Shown here: positions 8,601 through 15,518 of the stretch, piece by piece
How positions within the stretch are numbered: the stretch's first letter is position 1
Layout: each line of letters starts with the position of its first letter
NCBI GenBank assembly: GCA_017443295.1
Contig: JAFSNT010000052.1
Location: 1 to 44,148, forward strand
DNA length: 44,148 nt
Direction: 5' to 3'
From: Clostridia bacterium
GTDB taxonomy: Bacteria > Bacillota > Clostridia > Christensenellales > Aristaeellaceae
Notes under the pieces: generated by a model
Seen by the model: only the letters and a program-made list of their open reading frames with translations
Told to the model about the DNA's origin: nothing
The model's database searches: none
Translations under genes and position numbers: made by a program

Positions 8601-9141
8601 CATTTCCGAGGACGGGCGGCGGGTTGCCATGGGCGGCATCATCGTGGAAAGTCACAGCAAGGTGACCCGCAAGGGCGGCATGATGGGCTTTTTCACCTTG
8701 GAGGATCAGACCGGACAGGTGGAATGCCTCATGTTCCCCAAGGTGTACGAAAAATACAGCCGAAGCCTTGCGGAGGATCAGGCCGTGCTGGTGACGGGCC
8801 GCCTGTCCGTGCGGGAGGAAGAGGATATCAAGCTACTGGCGGACACGGTGGAACCGCTGGAGAACCCCGGCCAGAAAGCCCCGGACACGCGCACCGACGC
8901 CCAAATCGCCAAGGAATCGAAAACCAAGATTTATGTGCGCCTGAAACGGTCACAGATGGCGGAGGCGCAAAGGCTGCTGGCCGCCATGCCGGGGAACATC
9001 CCCGTGTATTTCAACCTGCCCGAGGAGGGCATCACCCTGCTCTGTCCCCGAGCCCTTTGGGTGAAAAATGCCAGGGACGCCTATTCCACGCTGCTGTACG
9101 TGGTGGGCGATCCCGATATCAAGGTGGTGGAAAAAGCATGA
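5647..9141 (+). CDS. dnaE: DNA polymerase III alpha subunit
   Basis: A 1164-residue C-family replicative polymerase. The N-terminal PHP domain (about 3-275) has HLHLHTEYSLLDGA. The polymerase core carries GPGRGSGAGS, the catalytic pair in PDIDVDF (Asp394, Asp396) and the third Asp in MDFLGLRTL (Asp546). Fingers follow, with YRPGPM and the NKPHAACYA loop, then a helix-hairpin-helix region and an OB fold near 990-1075 (GGIIVESHSKVTRKG to FTLEDQTGQVECLMF). Length is normal for DnaE. Bacillota generally use DnaE together with PolC; polC is not in the window. A strong promoter and AAAAGGAGGA precede the ATG. The stop overlaps the next start (ATGA), so the RsbW-like, sigma and kinase genes downstream are probably translated from the same mRNA, an unusual neighbourhood for dnaE. 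Confidence 0.97.
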   Translation: MAFAHLHLHTEYSLLDGACRIKKLVRQVKELGMDACAITDHGVLYGAVEFYQACKDAGIHPVIGCEAYVCPDMEDKRVLSREYSHLILLCENETGYQNLMYLVSEAFTRGFYYRPRMDYNLIRQHHEGLICLSACISGDLPKMLLEERYNDAEQYVRDMAELFGPDHFYIELMDHGLMEEKTVLPRLIDMSKKTGVPLVTTNDCHYLRREDADAQEVLMCIQMGKTLEDDNRMRQHTPELYVKSEAEMRALFPDLDEAIQRTEEIAQRCQVEFDFHTVHLPRYDVPEGETPDSMLRRLCEEGFAKRYDKDDQTARERLEYELSVITRMGYVDYFLIVWDFIKYAKDNGIMVGPGRGSGAGSIVAYCLNITMLDPLKYQLLFERFLNPERVSMPDIDVDFCYERRQEVIDYVARKYGHDHVCQIITFGTMAARGVLRDVGRVLGYPYAEVDTVAKAVPMALDMTLEKAMEQNKELRDMYETDDRVKRLIDTALTLEGMPRHASTHAAGVLITREPAVKYVPLQKNDEVITTQFPMGIIEKLGLLKMDFLGLRTLTVIRDTLDMIAQRGIHLKPEDIPLDDEGVFDMICAGDTDGVFQLEGGGMRNFLTNMRPRSFEDIIAAISLYRPGPMESIPRYIRGKQHPETVQYKTPLLAPILDVTYGCMVYQEQVMQIVRDLAGYSYGRSDLVRRAMAKKKKDVMAKERKNFVYGSQDDHIPGAVSKGVSAEVAESIFDEMTSFASYAFNKPHAACYAVVALQTGYLKYHYPAEFMAALMNSVTGNSAKIAGYIYYCRQKGIPILPPNINSSFRPFTVDALPDGRRGIRFGMGGVKNVGEKAVEAIVRDRFNHGPFRDIFDFCRRVAGEDVNKRAVESLIKAGCFDGLGAKRAQCIHVYESAMDSQANQRRQNVTGQVSFFDFGQPAEELMTRETFPELPEYPLKELLAQEKEMTGVYCSAHPLDEYAEALKKLPVNTAYLQELSEQPDQGISEDGRRVAMGGIIVESHSKVTRKGGMMGFFTLEDQTGQVECLMFPKVYEKYSRSLAEDQAVLVTGRLSVREEEDIKLLADTVEPLENPGQKAPDTRTDAQIAKESKTKIYVRLKRSQMAEAQRLLAAMPGNIPVYFNLPEEGITLLCPRALWVKNARDAYSTLLYVVGDPDIKVVEKA

Positions 9142-9515
9142 CGCCCATGACGCTTACGGTTCCCGCCCGGGAAGAATGGGTATTGGTGCTGCGCATGGCC
9201 TTAAGCGGCGTCAGCGCCCTGTTCGACGTGCCCGTGGACGTGATGGAGGATTTGAATACCGCCATCGAAGAAAGCTGCGATTTGCTGCTGCACCAGGATT
9301 ATACCGCCGAAACGCTGACGCTGTGCTGCGAACCCCGGCCCGACGGCCTGCACGTGACCCTGACCGCCCGGGAGGGCGCCCGCCGCCCGGAGGAAGAAAA
9401 GGCCGATCCGGAAATCGCCCGGCTGATCATTCAAACCTTAGTGCGGGAAGTGGCATTGGATCAGGACGAAGCGGGCGTACACTGCGTGCGCATGATCCTG
9501 CCCGCAAACGCATGA
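9138..9515 (+). CDS. Degenerate RsbW/SpoIIAB-like anti-sigma factor
   Basis: A 125-residue protein with the outline of a GHKL ATPase anti-sigma factor of the RsbW/SpoIIAB type: the pattern PAREEWVLVLRMALSG, then DVMEDLNTAIEESCDLLL (N-box position, about 35-52) and a C-terminal ARLIIQTLVREVALD...GVHCVRMIL that matches the family's last helix and strand. The N-box Asn that holds magnesium in active kinases is not visible (EESCDLLL), and no G-x-G-L ATP lid is seen, so kinase activity may be lost. It overlaps dnaE and the following sigma gene by ATGA at both ends; tight coupling with a SigB/SigF-class sigma gene supports a sigma-binding role. No SpoIIAA/RsbV-type antagonist is present nearby. Confidence 0.65.
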   Translation: MTPMTLTVPAREEWVLVLRMALSGVSALFDVPVDVMEDLNTAIEESCDLLLHQDYTAETLTLCCEPRPDGLHVTLTAREGARRPEEEKADPEIARLIIQTLVREVALDQDEAGVHCVRMILPANA

Positions 9516-10249
9516 CCATGGACGCCCAGCGAATGCACGCCCTGGCGTGCCTGTATGCCCAGGAGAAAACCGAAAAGCGGCTGGAGGATGCGCTGGACGC
9601 GTCCCTGCCCCTGTGCGCCCTCATCGCCTGGCGCTTTTCCCAGCGGGGCGGGGAGTACGACGATCTCTATCAGACCGCGTGCTTAGCTTGCGTCCAGGCC
9701 CTGCGGGGCTTCGACCCGGACAGGGGCTATAAATTCACTACCTACGTGACGCCCACGATCACCGGCGCGGTGCGCAACCATCTGCGGGACAAGGAAAGCC
9801 TGCTGCGCACGCCCCGCGCCCTGCGGGAACAGGCCGCAAGGCTTTCCCAGGCGCGGGAAGCCTATTATGCTCTGCGCCACGAGGAACCCACCCCCCGGCA
9901 GCTGGCAAAGGCTTTGGGCTGGACGCTGGAAACGGTGCTTTCCACCTTAGCGGCTCAGAACGCGGGCAGTCTTTTGTCCCTGAACGCGCCGGATGAAAAC
10001 GGGTTGTCCCTGGCCGACCGCCTGCCCGCCCTGGAAGCGGGCTTTGAATCGGCGGAGCAGCGGGAAGACCTGCGCCGCGCCATGGATACCCTGAACGAAA
10101 CCGAACGCGAAATGCTGCGCCTGCGTTTTACCCTGCGGCTGAGCCAGCGGGAGACGGCCCAGCGCATGAACCGCACCCAAATGCAGATTTCCCGCATGGA
10201 AGCGCGCGTCCTCGCCGCCCTGCGAAAGGAGATGAACCCGGAATCATGA
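9512..10249 (+). CDS. RNA polymerase sigma factor, SigB/SigF group
   Basis: A 245-residue group-3 sigma-70 factor. Region 2 (about 45-100) is clear: GGEYDDLYQTACLACVQAL then FDPDRGYKFTTYVTPTITG and the -10-binding VRNHLRDK. Region 3 covers about 105-160 (RTPRALREQAARL, TPRQLAKALG). Region 4 (about 190-240) has LNETEREMLRLRF and the helix-turn-helix LSQRETAQRMNRTQMQISR. Such factors drive sporulation or general stress regulons and are held by RsbW/SpoIIAB partners, as with the preceding gene. ATG 9512 overlaps that gene's stop; an ATG at 9518 is an alternative. Its stop overlaps the histidine kinase start. Which regulon it controls cannot be read from here. Confidence 0.88.
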   Translation: MTMDAQRMHALACLYAQEKTEKRLEDALDASLPLCALIAWRFSQRGGEYDDLYQTACLACVQALRGFDPDRGYKFTTYVTPTITGAVRNHLRDKESLLRTPRALREQAARLSQAREAYYALRHEEPTPRQLAKALGWTLETVLSTLAAQNAGSLLSLNAPDENGLSLADRLPALEAGFESAEQREDLRRAMDTLNETEREMLRLRFTLRLSQRETAQRMNRTQMQISRMEARVLAALRKEMNPES

Positions 10250-11127
10250 AGATCCAGCGCCAAGTGAACGTCCGCAAGGCGGCCATGTATTCCATCATCA
10301 TCAACGCCCTGCAAATCATCGCCGTGATCGCCCTGGCGGTGTATATCCTCACCGACGGGGTCAATTCCGCCCTGCAAGGCCCTTTGGGCGACGTGGTGGT
10401 GCTGCTGCTGGCGGTGGTGGTCACCTGGGGCGCGGCGGTGGACATTATGGAAGCGTACCGGGCGGGCAAATTGTCCTTTAAGCTCCACGGCCTCAACGAA
10501 ACCGTGACCCAGATGAGCGACCTGAACGTGGCCATGCGCATTCAGCGCCACGATTTCCTGAACCATTTGCAGGTAGTGTACAGCCTGATCGAAATGCGGG
10601 AATACGAGGAAGCCAACCGCTACATCGAGCAGGTGTACGGCGATATCCAGTCCGTCAGCCAGGCGCTGAAAACCGCCTGCGCGCCGGTGAACGCCCTGCT
10701 CCGGGCGAAAATGGCCGAGGCCAAGCAGCGGGGCGTCGACGTGGAATTGTCCGTTCACGCGGTGTGGGAAAACCTGCCCCTTCCAGCCTGGGAAATGTGC
10801 CGGGTGCTGAGCAACCTGATCGACAACGCCATGGACGCCCTGGAGGGCCAAAGCTCCCCCAGGCTTTTGATCACCCTGAACGAGGACGTGAAGAGCTTTT
10901 CCTTCGAGGTGAAAAACAACGGCCCCGCCATCCCCGAAAAGCATCTGAACTCCATTTTCGAGCCGGGCTTTTCCGGCAAGGGCGAGGGCCGGGGCATGGG
11001 CCTGCACATCGCGCGGGAAACCATGCGCGGCGAGGGCGGGGATTTGACCGTGGAAAGCAACGAAATCTTTACCGCCTTCCGGGGCTTTATCCCCAAACCG
11101 CTGATTAACAAGGAAGAAGAAAAATGA
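10246..11127 (+). CDS. Spo0B-type sensor histidine kinase
   Basis: A 293-residue membrane kinase with two N-terminal membrane helices (about 12-34 and 47-65) and almost no extracellular loop, so it probably senses a membrane or cytosolic signal or a partner. The dimerisation helices are of the Spo0B/CitA type with phospho-acceptor His102 in QRHDFLNHLQV. The GHKL ATPase has an N-box LSNLIDNAMDAL (Asn190, Asn194), a G1-like VKNNGPAIP and GRGMGL at 248-253. No response regulator gene is adjacent. It overlaps the sigma factor gene by ATGA, so sigma, anti-sigma and kinase appear to be made together, and ylbF follows 49 bases later. Confidence 0.85.
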   Translation: MKIQRQVNVRKAAMYSIIINALQIIAVIALAVYILTDGVNSALQGPLGDVVVLLLAVVVTWGAAVDIMEAYRAGKLSFKLHGLNETVTQMSDLNVAMRIQRHDFLNHLQVVYSLIEMREYEEANRYIEQVYGDIQSVSQALKTACAPVNALLRAKMAEAKQRGVDVELSVHAVWENLPLPAWEMCRVLSNLIDNAMDALEGQSSPRLLITLNEDVKSFSFEVKNNGPAIPEKHLNSIFEPGFSGKGEGRGMGLHIARETMRGEGGDLTVESNEIFTAFRGFIPKPLINKEEEK

Positions 11128-11176
11128 CGGGAAGAAATCGTCTTTCCGTATCGTTGAATGAATGGGAGGGAACACT

Positions 11177-11521
11177 ATGCAGGCCATGGAAGCGGCCAGG
11201 GAACTGGCGAAGGCCATCCAGGAAACCCCGGAATACCGGGAATACAGCGCGCTCAAAAAGGAAATCGACGCCGACGCCGGCATCAAGGCCCTGATCCAGG
11301 AATACCGCAGGCTGCAAACGTCCATGCAGATGCGGATGCTTTCCGGCCAGGGCATGGACGGAGACGAAACCCAGCGCTTCAATTCCCTGAACATGCTTTT
11401 GTTCGCCGACAGCCGCACAAGCGGCTTCCTCATGGCGGAAATGAAAATGCAGCGCATGATGGCCGAAATCTTCGGCGTCATCACCCAGGCGTCCGGGCTG
11501 GATATTCCCATGCCGGGCTGA
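11177..11521 (+). CDS. ylbF: YlbF/YmcA family protein
   Basis: A 114-residue, mostly helical protein matching the YlbF/YmcA family (DUF964): A.ELAKAIQETPEYREYSALK, DAGIKALIQEYRRLQ, and a second helical pair ending MAEIFGVITQASGLDIP. In Bacillus subtilis YlbF and YmcA form a complex with YaaT that affects RNase Y-dependent mRNA processing, competence and sporulation; the symbol here is by family, not proven orthology. An ATG at 11162 is possible but would sit within its own SD region; the ATG at 11177 has GGGAGG seven bases upstream and gives the family N-terminus. It follows the kinase on the same strand, and a heptad-arm inverted repeat follows it. Confidence 0.82.
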   Translation: MQAMEAARELAKAIQETPEYREYSALKKEIDADAGIKALIQEYRRLQTSMQMRMLSGQGMDGDETQRFNSLNMLLFADSRTSGFLMAEMKMQRMMAEIFGVITQASGLDIPMPG

Positions 11522-11531
11522 CGGAAGGAAA

Positions 11532-11683
11532 AAGAGTGGAGAGTTGAGAGCGGAGAGTTGAGATATTGTTAGTGAAATCAAAACACGATGTTCCGACATT
11601 ATTTCATCTCAACTCTCAACTCCCAACTCTCAACTTCCAACTCTCAACTTCCAACTCTCAACTCTCAGTTTTCCACTCTCTTT
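11532..11683. repeat. Heptad-arm inverted repeat, copy A
   Basis: The left arm (11532-11564) reads as 7-bp units AGAGTGG, AGAGTTG, AGAGCGG, AGAGTTG, AGAT. The right arm (11606-11683) is the complement type, about ten units of CTCTCAA with variants CTCCCAA and CTTCCAA. The outer ends also pair (AAAGAGTGG with CCACTCTTT). The arms therefore have unequal repeat numbers. A 41-base unique core lies between them (11565-11605). It fills the ylbF-mltG gap and ends 15 bases before the mltG ribosome site. Confidence 0.9.
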
Positions 11684-11709
11684 CGGTTGAATCGTGTCAG
11701 GAGGAAGCT

Positions 11710-12897
11710 TTGAAGAAGTATCAGGATGACCAGGAATACACCCCGGAAAAACTGCGCAAGGAGCGGGAATACGGCCTGTTCTGGTACAGCTGGCTGTGGA
11801 ATATCCTGCGGCCCGTGATGCTGGCCCTGTGCGTGCTGCTGGTGGTGGCCGGGGTGACCATGGCGGGCTGGAACTGGGTGGATCGGCACTTTTTCGCGCC
11901 GGTGGACGGGTCGGATCATACCGAAACGCTTTTTGTGGTGTCCTCCGGCAACAGCCTGACCCGGGTGGCCAATAACCTGGAAAACGCCGGGCTGATCCAA
12001 AACCGCACGGTGTTTAAGTATTACGCCGATTTTCTGGGCTACGGCCAGAAGATCCAGGCGGGGGAATACAAGGTGAGCCGCAGCATGAGCATGCGGGACA
12101 TTATGGAATTGCTCACCACCGGCGACGGCAACCCCATCACCCGGAACATCACCATCATTCCCGGCTGGACGGTAACGGATATCGCAGCTTACCTGAAAAC
12201 CTTAGGGGCCATCGAGGATGAAAACGCGTTTCTGGCGCTTTGCCGCTCCGGCCAGGATTTTTCCGCCTACTATTATATTGCGGATGTGCTGGCTTCCCGC
12301 GGCGCGTCTTCCCGCCTGTACGCCCTGGAGGGCTATCTGGCCCCGGATACGTATGAGGTTTACACCAGCGCCACCATGGAGGACATCATCAAAAAGCTGC
12401 TGAGCCAGACGGAAGCGGTGTTTAAAACGGAATACCATGACCGGGCGGATCAATTGAACATGACCATGGATCAGGTGATCACCCTGGCCTCCATGATCGA
12501 AAAAGAGGCCAAGAACGCGGACTTTGCCAAGGTGTCCGCCGTGTTCCACAACCGCCTGAAAAAGAATATGGCCTTAGGCAGCGACGTGACGGTGAAGTAC
12601 GCCAGCGGCGTCAAGCGCATGGCCCTGACCAACGAGGATTTAAAGGTCAATTCGCCCTACAACACCTACACCAACAAGGGCCTGCCCATCGGCCCCATCT
12701 GCTCCCCCTCGGCGGCGGCCATTCAGGCGGCGCTGTACCCCGACGAGCAGTTCATGGCCGACGGTTACCTCTATTTCTGCTCCAAGGATCCCAATACCGG
12801 CGAACTGCATTTCAGCCGCACCTTGGAGGAGCATGAATTGGCCGTTTCCATCTACGCGCCCCTGTGGCAGGCGTTTGACCGGGAAAAGGGACTTTAA
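11710..12897 (+). CDS. mltG: Endolytic peptidoglycan transglycosylase MltG
   Basis: A 395-residue MltG (YceG-like) enzyme that cuts nascent glycan strands at the membrane. After a cytosolic N-terminus of about 30 residues comes one membrane helix (about 32-55), then a LysM-like region (FVVSSGNSLTRVANNLENAG) and the catalytic domain with LASMIEKEA (Glu264 region), VFHNRL, and the C-terminal NTYTNKGLPIGPICSPS signature. The start is TTG at 11710, placed five bases after AGGAGG; earlier in-frame starts would translate the heptad repeat and are rejected. The repeat hairpin just upstream, together with a non-ATG start, may hold expression low. A half-copy of the repeat follows the stop directly. 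Confidence 0.93.
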   Translation: MKKYQDDQEYTPEKLRKEREYGLFWYSWLWNILRPVMLALCVLLVVAGVTMAGWNWVDRHFFAPVDGSDHTETLFVVSSGNSLTRVANNLENAGLIQNRTVFKYYADFLGYGQKIQAGEYKVSRSMSMRDIMELLTTGDGNPITRNITIIPGWTVTDIAAYLKTLGAIEDENAFLALCRSGQDFSAYYYIADVLASRGASSRLYALEGYLAPDTYEVYTSATMEDIIKKLLSQTEAVFKTEYHDRADQLNMTMDQVITLASMIEKEAKNADFAKVSAVFHNRLKKNMALGSDVTVKYASGVKRMALTNEDLKVNSPYNTYTNKGLPIGPICSPSAAAIQAALYPDEQFMADGYLYFCSKDPNTGELHFSRTLEEHELAVSIYAPLWQAFDREKGL

Positions 12898-12935
12898 GCG
12901 CGGAGTACAGAGTTCAGATTATATAGCCTAATCTG
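12898..12935. repeat. Half copy of the heptad element behind mltG
   Basis: Directly after the mltG stop come GGAGTAC, AGAGTTC, AGAT in heptad register, then TATATAG as in the cores of the full copies. There is no matching second arm; instead CAGATTA pairs with TAATCTG to give a 7-bp hairpin. The same GGAGTAC/AGAGTTC unit types recur at 21724-21747. Confidence 0.6.
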
Positions 12936-12947
12936 GAAAAAAGGAAT

Positions 12948-13072
12948 AGAGTTGAGAGTTGAGAGTGAAGAGTTGAGATTTCGTTAGCTTGAAATACTGG
13001 CTGGCTGACTGTTTGGGTTATTGTTCGACTATATAAATCTCAACTCTCGACTCTCCGCTCTCAACTCTCTTT
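12948..13072. repeat. Heptad-arm inverted repeat, copy B
   Basis: Left arm 12948-12979 (AGAGTTG, AGAGTTG, AGAGTGA, AGAGTTG, AGAT) and right arm 13037-13072 (ATCTCAA, CTCTCGA, CTCTCCG, CTCTCAA, CTCTCTTT) enclose a 57-base core with GACTATATA at 13027-13035 beside the right arm. It lies between the convergent mltG and rplS genes. Confidence 0.9.
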
Positions 13073-13102
13073 GGCGCAACGCGCTCGAATTGGTTACACA
13101 AC

Positions 13103-13138
13103 AAAAAAGGCTTTCGGGATTTGTTTCTCCCCAAAGCC
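13103..13138 (-). terminator. rplS terminator
   Basis: On the minus strand a stem GGCTTT/AAAGCC continuing through GGGA/TCCC is followed by TTTTTT (13103-13108). It lies 22 bases after the rplS stop. Confidence 0.85.
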
Positions 13139-13159
13139 ATTTTTGTTCTGTCAGAAAAA

Positions 13160-13510
13160 TCAGCGGCGGCCGGCTTCCTTGATCTTGGCAGCCTTGCCCT
13201 GCAGATTGCGCAGATAGTACAGCTTCGCCCTGCGGACCTTGCCGCGACGGATCACTTCGATATGATCCACACGGGGGGAATGCAGCGGGAAAGTGCGTTC
13301 TACGCCGATGCCGTAGGATACGCGGCGAACGGTAAAGGTCTCGCGACTGGAGCCGTTGCGCTTGGCGATCACGGTGCCCTCAAACGCCTGAAGACGTTCG
13401 CGGTTGCCTTCCACAACCTTCACGAATACGCGGAGCGTATCGCCAACGTTGAAGCTGGGCAAATCGGTACGGAGCTGCGCCTGTTCGATCGAACGGATGA
13501 TTTCGCTCAT
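13160..13510 (-). CDS. rplS: 50S ribosomal protein L19
   Basis: A 116-residue L19, the normal size; it sits at the subunit interface of the ribosome. Landmarks are [35 protein letters not shown], the [21 protein letters not shown] block and the basic tail [22 protein letters not shown]. The ATG at 13510 has GGAGG nine bases upstream; an upstream in-frame start would only add the leader. The gene is monocistronic, with its own promoter, leader and terminator. In many bacteria it ends the rpsP-rimM-trmD-rplS operon, none of which is near here. Confidence 0.97.
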   Translation of the reverse strand: MSEIIRSIEQAQLRTDLPSFNVGDTLRVFVKVVEGNRERLQAFEGTVIAKRNGSSRETFTVRRVSYGIGVERTFPLHSPRVDHIEVIRRGKVRRAKLYYLRNLQGKAAKIKEAGRR

Positions 13511-13545
13511 GGAATGGTGTCCTCCTTCCCTCATAGACGTTCATG

Positions 13546-13562
13546 CCGGCATTTCCTGCCGG
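13546..13562 (-). promoter_or_regulatory. Hairpin in the rplS mRNA leader
   Basis: The leader of about 77 bases contains CCGGCA paired with TGCCGG around a five-base loop, about 35 bases before the start codon. Ribosomal protein leaders often carry autoregulatory structures; a match to the known L19 leader cannot be judged by eye. Confidence 0.35.
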
Positions 13563-13593
13563 TAGCGGACCGCCCGTTTGTGACAACAGGCCG

Positions 13594-13622
13594 ATTATAC
13601 CACAAGATCAGGGGCATGGCAA
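13594..13622 (-). promoter_or_regulatory. rplS promoter
   Basis: Minus strand TTGCCA (13617-13622), 17-base spacer, TATAAT (13594-13599). Confidence 0.75.
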
Positions 13623-13720
13623 GTATTTTTTTCAAACTTTTTTGAGAAAATCGGCGTCTTTCCGGCGTTTTTTCGGCGCATTTGAAGCGTTTCCGCCTCC
13701 GCGAGGCGCTGAACTTCGCC

Positions 13721-13749
13721 TTGTCAAGCCCGGGCTTTCGTGATAAAAT
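13721..13749 (+). promoter_or_regulatory. Promoter of the methyltransferase-barnase operon
   Basis: TTGTCA (13721-13726), 17-base spacer, TAAAAT (13744-13749). The first gene starts at 13800 behind GGGGAGGAAG. Confidence 0.65.
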
Positions 13750-13799
13750 AGAGCATATCAAACACGGGAACGCGCGCGCAAACGGGGAGGAAGACGGCC

Positions 13800-14282
13800 A
13801 TGGAACCGCTGGAAACGGTGATTGCCGCGAGGGCGCTGCTGGAAAGCGTGACCCCGCTGAAAATTGACTGCGGACGCGCCTGCGGCGCTGCCTGCTGCCA
13901 GAGCGACGAGGACGGCCAAGGCGGCATGCTGCTGTTTCCGGGGGAAGAAGCGCTGTATACCGATCTTCCGGCGGGCTGGCGCATTGAAACGGATGACGCC
14001 GTGATCCCCGGCGGGCGGCTGCTGGTGTGCGACGGAACCTGCGAAAGAGAGATGCGGCCTCTGTCCTGCCGCTTGTTTCCCCTCCTGCCCACCCGGACGG
14101 GGGCGAAAATGGACCGCCGGGCCTGGGCCGTGTGCCCGCTGATGGAAAGCGGGAAGCGGGGCCTGAATCCCCGGTTTGTGGAGGCGGTGGCCCAGGCGGG
14201 GCGGCTCCTGTACGCCCATCCCGCCCACACCGCGTTTTTGGACGCGCTGCACGCTTACAACGAACGGTTGAAAACGCTTTGA
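13800..14282 (+). CDS. Cys-rich YkgJ-like protein
   Basis: A 160-residue protein with eight cysteines in the spacing of the YkgJ/CxxxCC family, thought to bind a metal or Fe-S cluster: Cys24, Cys28, Cys32-Cys33 (CGRACGAACC), Cys77, Cys81 (CDGTC), Cys90 in RPLSCRLFPLL and Cys112. The Arg-Pro-x-x-Cys-Arg-x-Phe-Pro block is the best family marker. The biochemical role of the family is poorly known. It is the first gene of a plus-strand operon, has a strong GGAGG site, and is separated by 15 bases from the DNA methyltransferase start. Confidence 0.7.
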   Translation: MEPLETVIAARALLESVTPLKIDCGRACGAACCQSDEDGQGGMLLFPGEEALYTDLPAGWRIETDDAVIPGGRLLVCDGTCEREMRPLSCRLFPLLPTRTGAKMDRRAWAVCPLMESGKRGLNPRFVEAVAQAGRLLYAHPAHTAFLDALHAYNERLKTL

Positions 14283-14297
14283 GAAAGGGGCTTGCCC

Positions 14298-15518
14298 ATG
14301 GTCTGGATACAAACGGACTGCAAACAAGAAACGCACGGCAGCGGCCGCCAGGGAGATTTGCTGCTGCGGGACGCCCGGGGCGATTTCAGCCGCTGGGCCG
14401 GGCAGGTTTCCTGCGTGTATCTCGACCCGCCTTTTATGACGGGGGAAGACTTTTTTATGCGCATGCGGGTGGGTGAAAAGGGCTGGGTCACGGGCAAAAA
14501 TCCCCTGGTGCTGCCCGCGTACAGCGACCGTTTTGCCACCAGGCAGGATTTTTTGAATTTGCTGCGGCCCGTGGTGGAAACGTCCAAGGCGCTGCTCAAG
14601 GATACCGGCTCTTTTTTCCTGCATTTGGACAGCCGCATGAACGTGTACGCAAGGCTTTTGTGCGACGAGATTTTCGGCGAAAGCAATTTCGTGAATGAGA
14701 TCATTTGGGCCTATCAGTCCGGCGGGCGCAGTATGAAGCGCTTTTCCCGCAAGCACGACACCATCCTGTTCTACCGCAAATCCCGCGCCCAGTATTTCGA
14801 TATCACGGCGGTGCCCCTGCCCCGCAACGAAAACCGCTCCAACCACATGCGCCGGGCGGTGGACGAAAACGGGCGGCCCTACCGTTCCATTCAGTCCGGC
14901 GGCAAAACCTACATTTATTATGACGATGATCCCGTGTACCCCGGCGACGTGTGGACGGACGTGAGCCATTTGCAGCAGAAGGATCCCCAGCGCACCGGGT
15001 ACGATACCCAAAAACCCCTGGCGCTGCTGAACCGCATCATTCTCTGCTCCACCCAGCCGGGGGAGCTGGTGGCGGATCTGTTCGCCGGTTCCGGCACCAC
15101 CGCCGCCGCCGCGGGCCAGACGAACAGGCGGTTTCTCGCCGCCGATTCCTCGCCGCTGGCCTTATCCGTCAGCCGCAAGCGGCTGCTGGATACGCAAATG
15201 ACCGTTTCCGCCCCCTGCGGCGCGCCCGGCGCGGCCATGACCGCCGAATTTGAACCGGGCATCGCGTTCCACGACGTGCGCCTGCTGGATTACCGGTCCC
15301 CGGAGGGCTGCGAAGTCACCGGCCTGGACGCGGTGGATCAGTGGTCGGTGGGCTTTTATCGGGATGGCGTGTTCCGCAGTCAGGCCAGCGCCGCCCGGCG
15401 CAAGCAAACGCCCGCTTTGCAGGAATCGCTGCAATTGCCCCAGCTGCGGGGCCAGCCCGCCATCTTCATTTCCGATGTGTACGGCAACCGCAGCGTGTGG
15501 ATTCAGGAGGAAAGATAA
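14298..15518 (+). CDS. Solitary DNA methyltransferase (beta class, N6-adenine or N4-cytosine)
   Basis: A 406-residue S-adenosylmethionine-dependent DNA methyltransferase. Motif IV DPPF (43-46) precedes motif I FAGSGTT (262-268), the order of the beta class that includes type III Mod subunits. TGYDTQKPLALL (233-244) is the usual region just before motif I, and the stretch between 130 and 230 would hold target recognition. Residues about 300-406 form a C-terminal extension without an obvious family match. No restriction endonuclease gene is adjacent, so it may be an orphan (epigenetic) methylase. The frame opens at TTG 14292, but ATG 14298 has AAAGGGG upstream. The stop directly abuts the barnase start (TAA then ATG), so the two are transcribed together. 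Confidence 0.85.
   Translation: MVWIQTDCKQETHGSGRQGDLLLRDARGDFSRWAGQVSCVYLDPPFMTGEDFFMRMRVGEKGWVTGKNPLVLPAYSDRFATRQDFLNLLRPVVETSKALLKDTGSFFLHLDSRMNVYARLLCDEIFGESNFVNEIIWAYQSGGRSMKRFSRKHDTILFYRKSRAQYFDITAVPLPRNENRSNHMRRAVDENGRPYRSIQSGGKTYIYYDDDPVYPGDVWTDVSHLQQKDPQRTGYDTQKPLALLNRIILCSTQPGELVADLFAGSGTTAAAAGQTNRRFLAADSSPLALSVSRKRLLDTQMTVSAPCGAPGAAMTAEFEPGIAFHDVRLLDYRSPEGCEVTGLDAVDQWSVGFYRDGVFRSQASAARRKQTPALQESLQLPQLRGQPAIFISDVYGNRSVWIQEER

Noticed and set aside
8016-9137. Arg/Gly-rich upstream extension of the RsbW-like gene
   Set aside because: This is the shifted frame of dnaE; the ATGA-coupled start at 9138 is the real one.
9955-11511. 518-residue minus-strand open frame across the sigma factor and kinase genes
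   Set aside because: It has no family features and opposes four well-supported plus-strand genes.
11566-11709. Longer N-terminus for mltG reading through the repeat
   Set aside because: It would encode a low-complexity peptide from the heptads; the SD-linked TTG start at 11710 gives the family N-terminus.
11532-13072. CRISPR array, suggested by dense short repeats
   Set aside because: Units are 7 bp and contiguous, with no 25-37 bp direct repeat or spacers and no cas genes. The arrangement is inverted, not a direct array.
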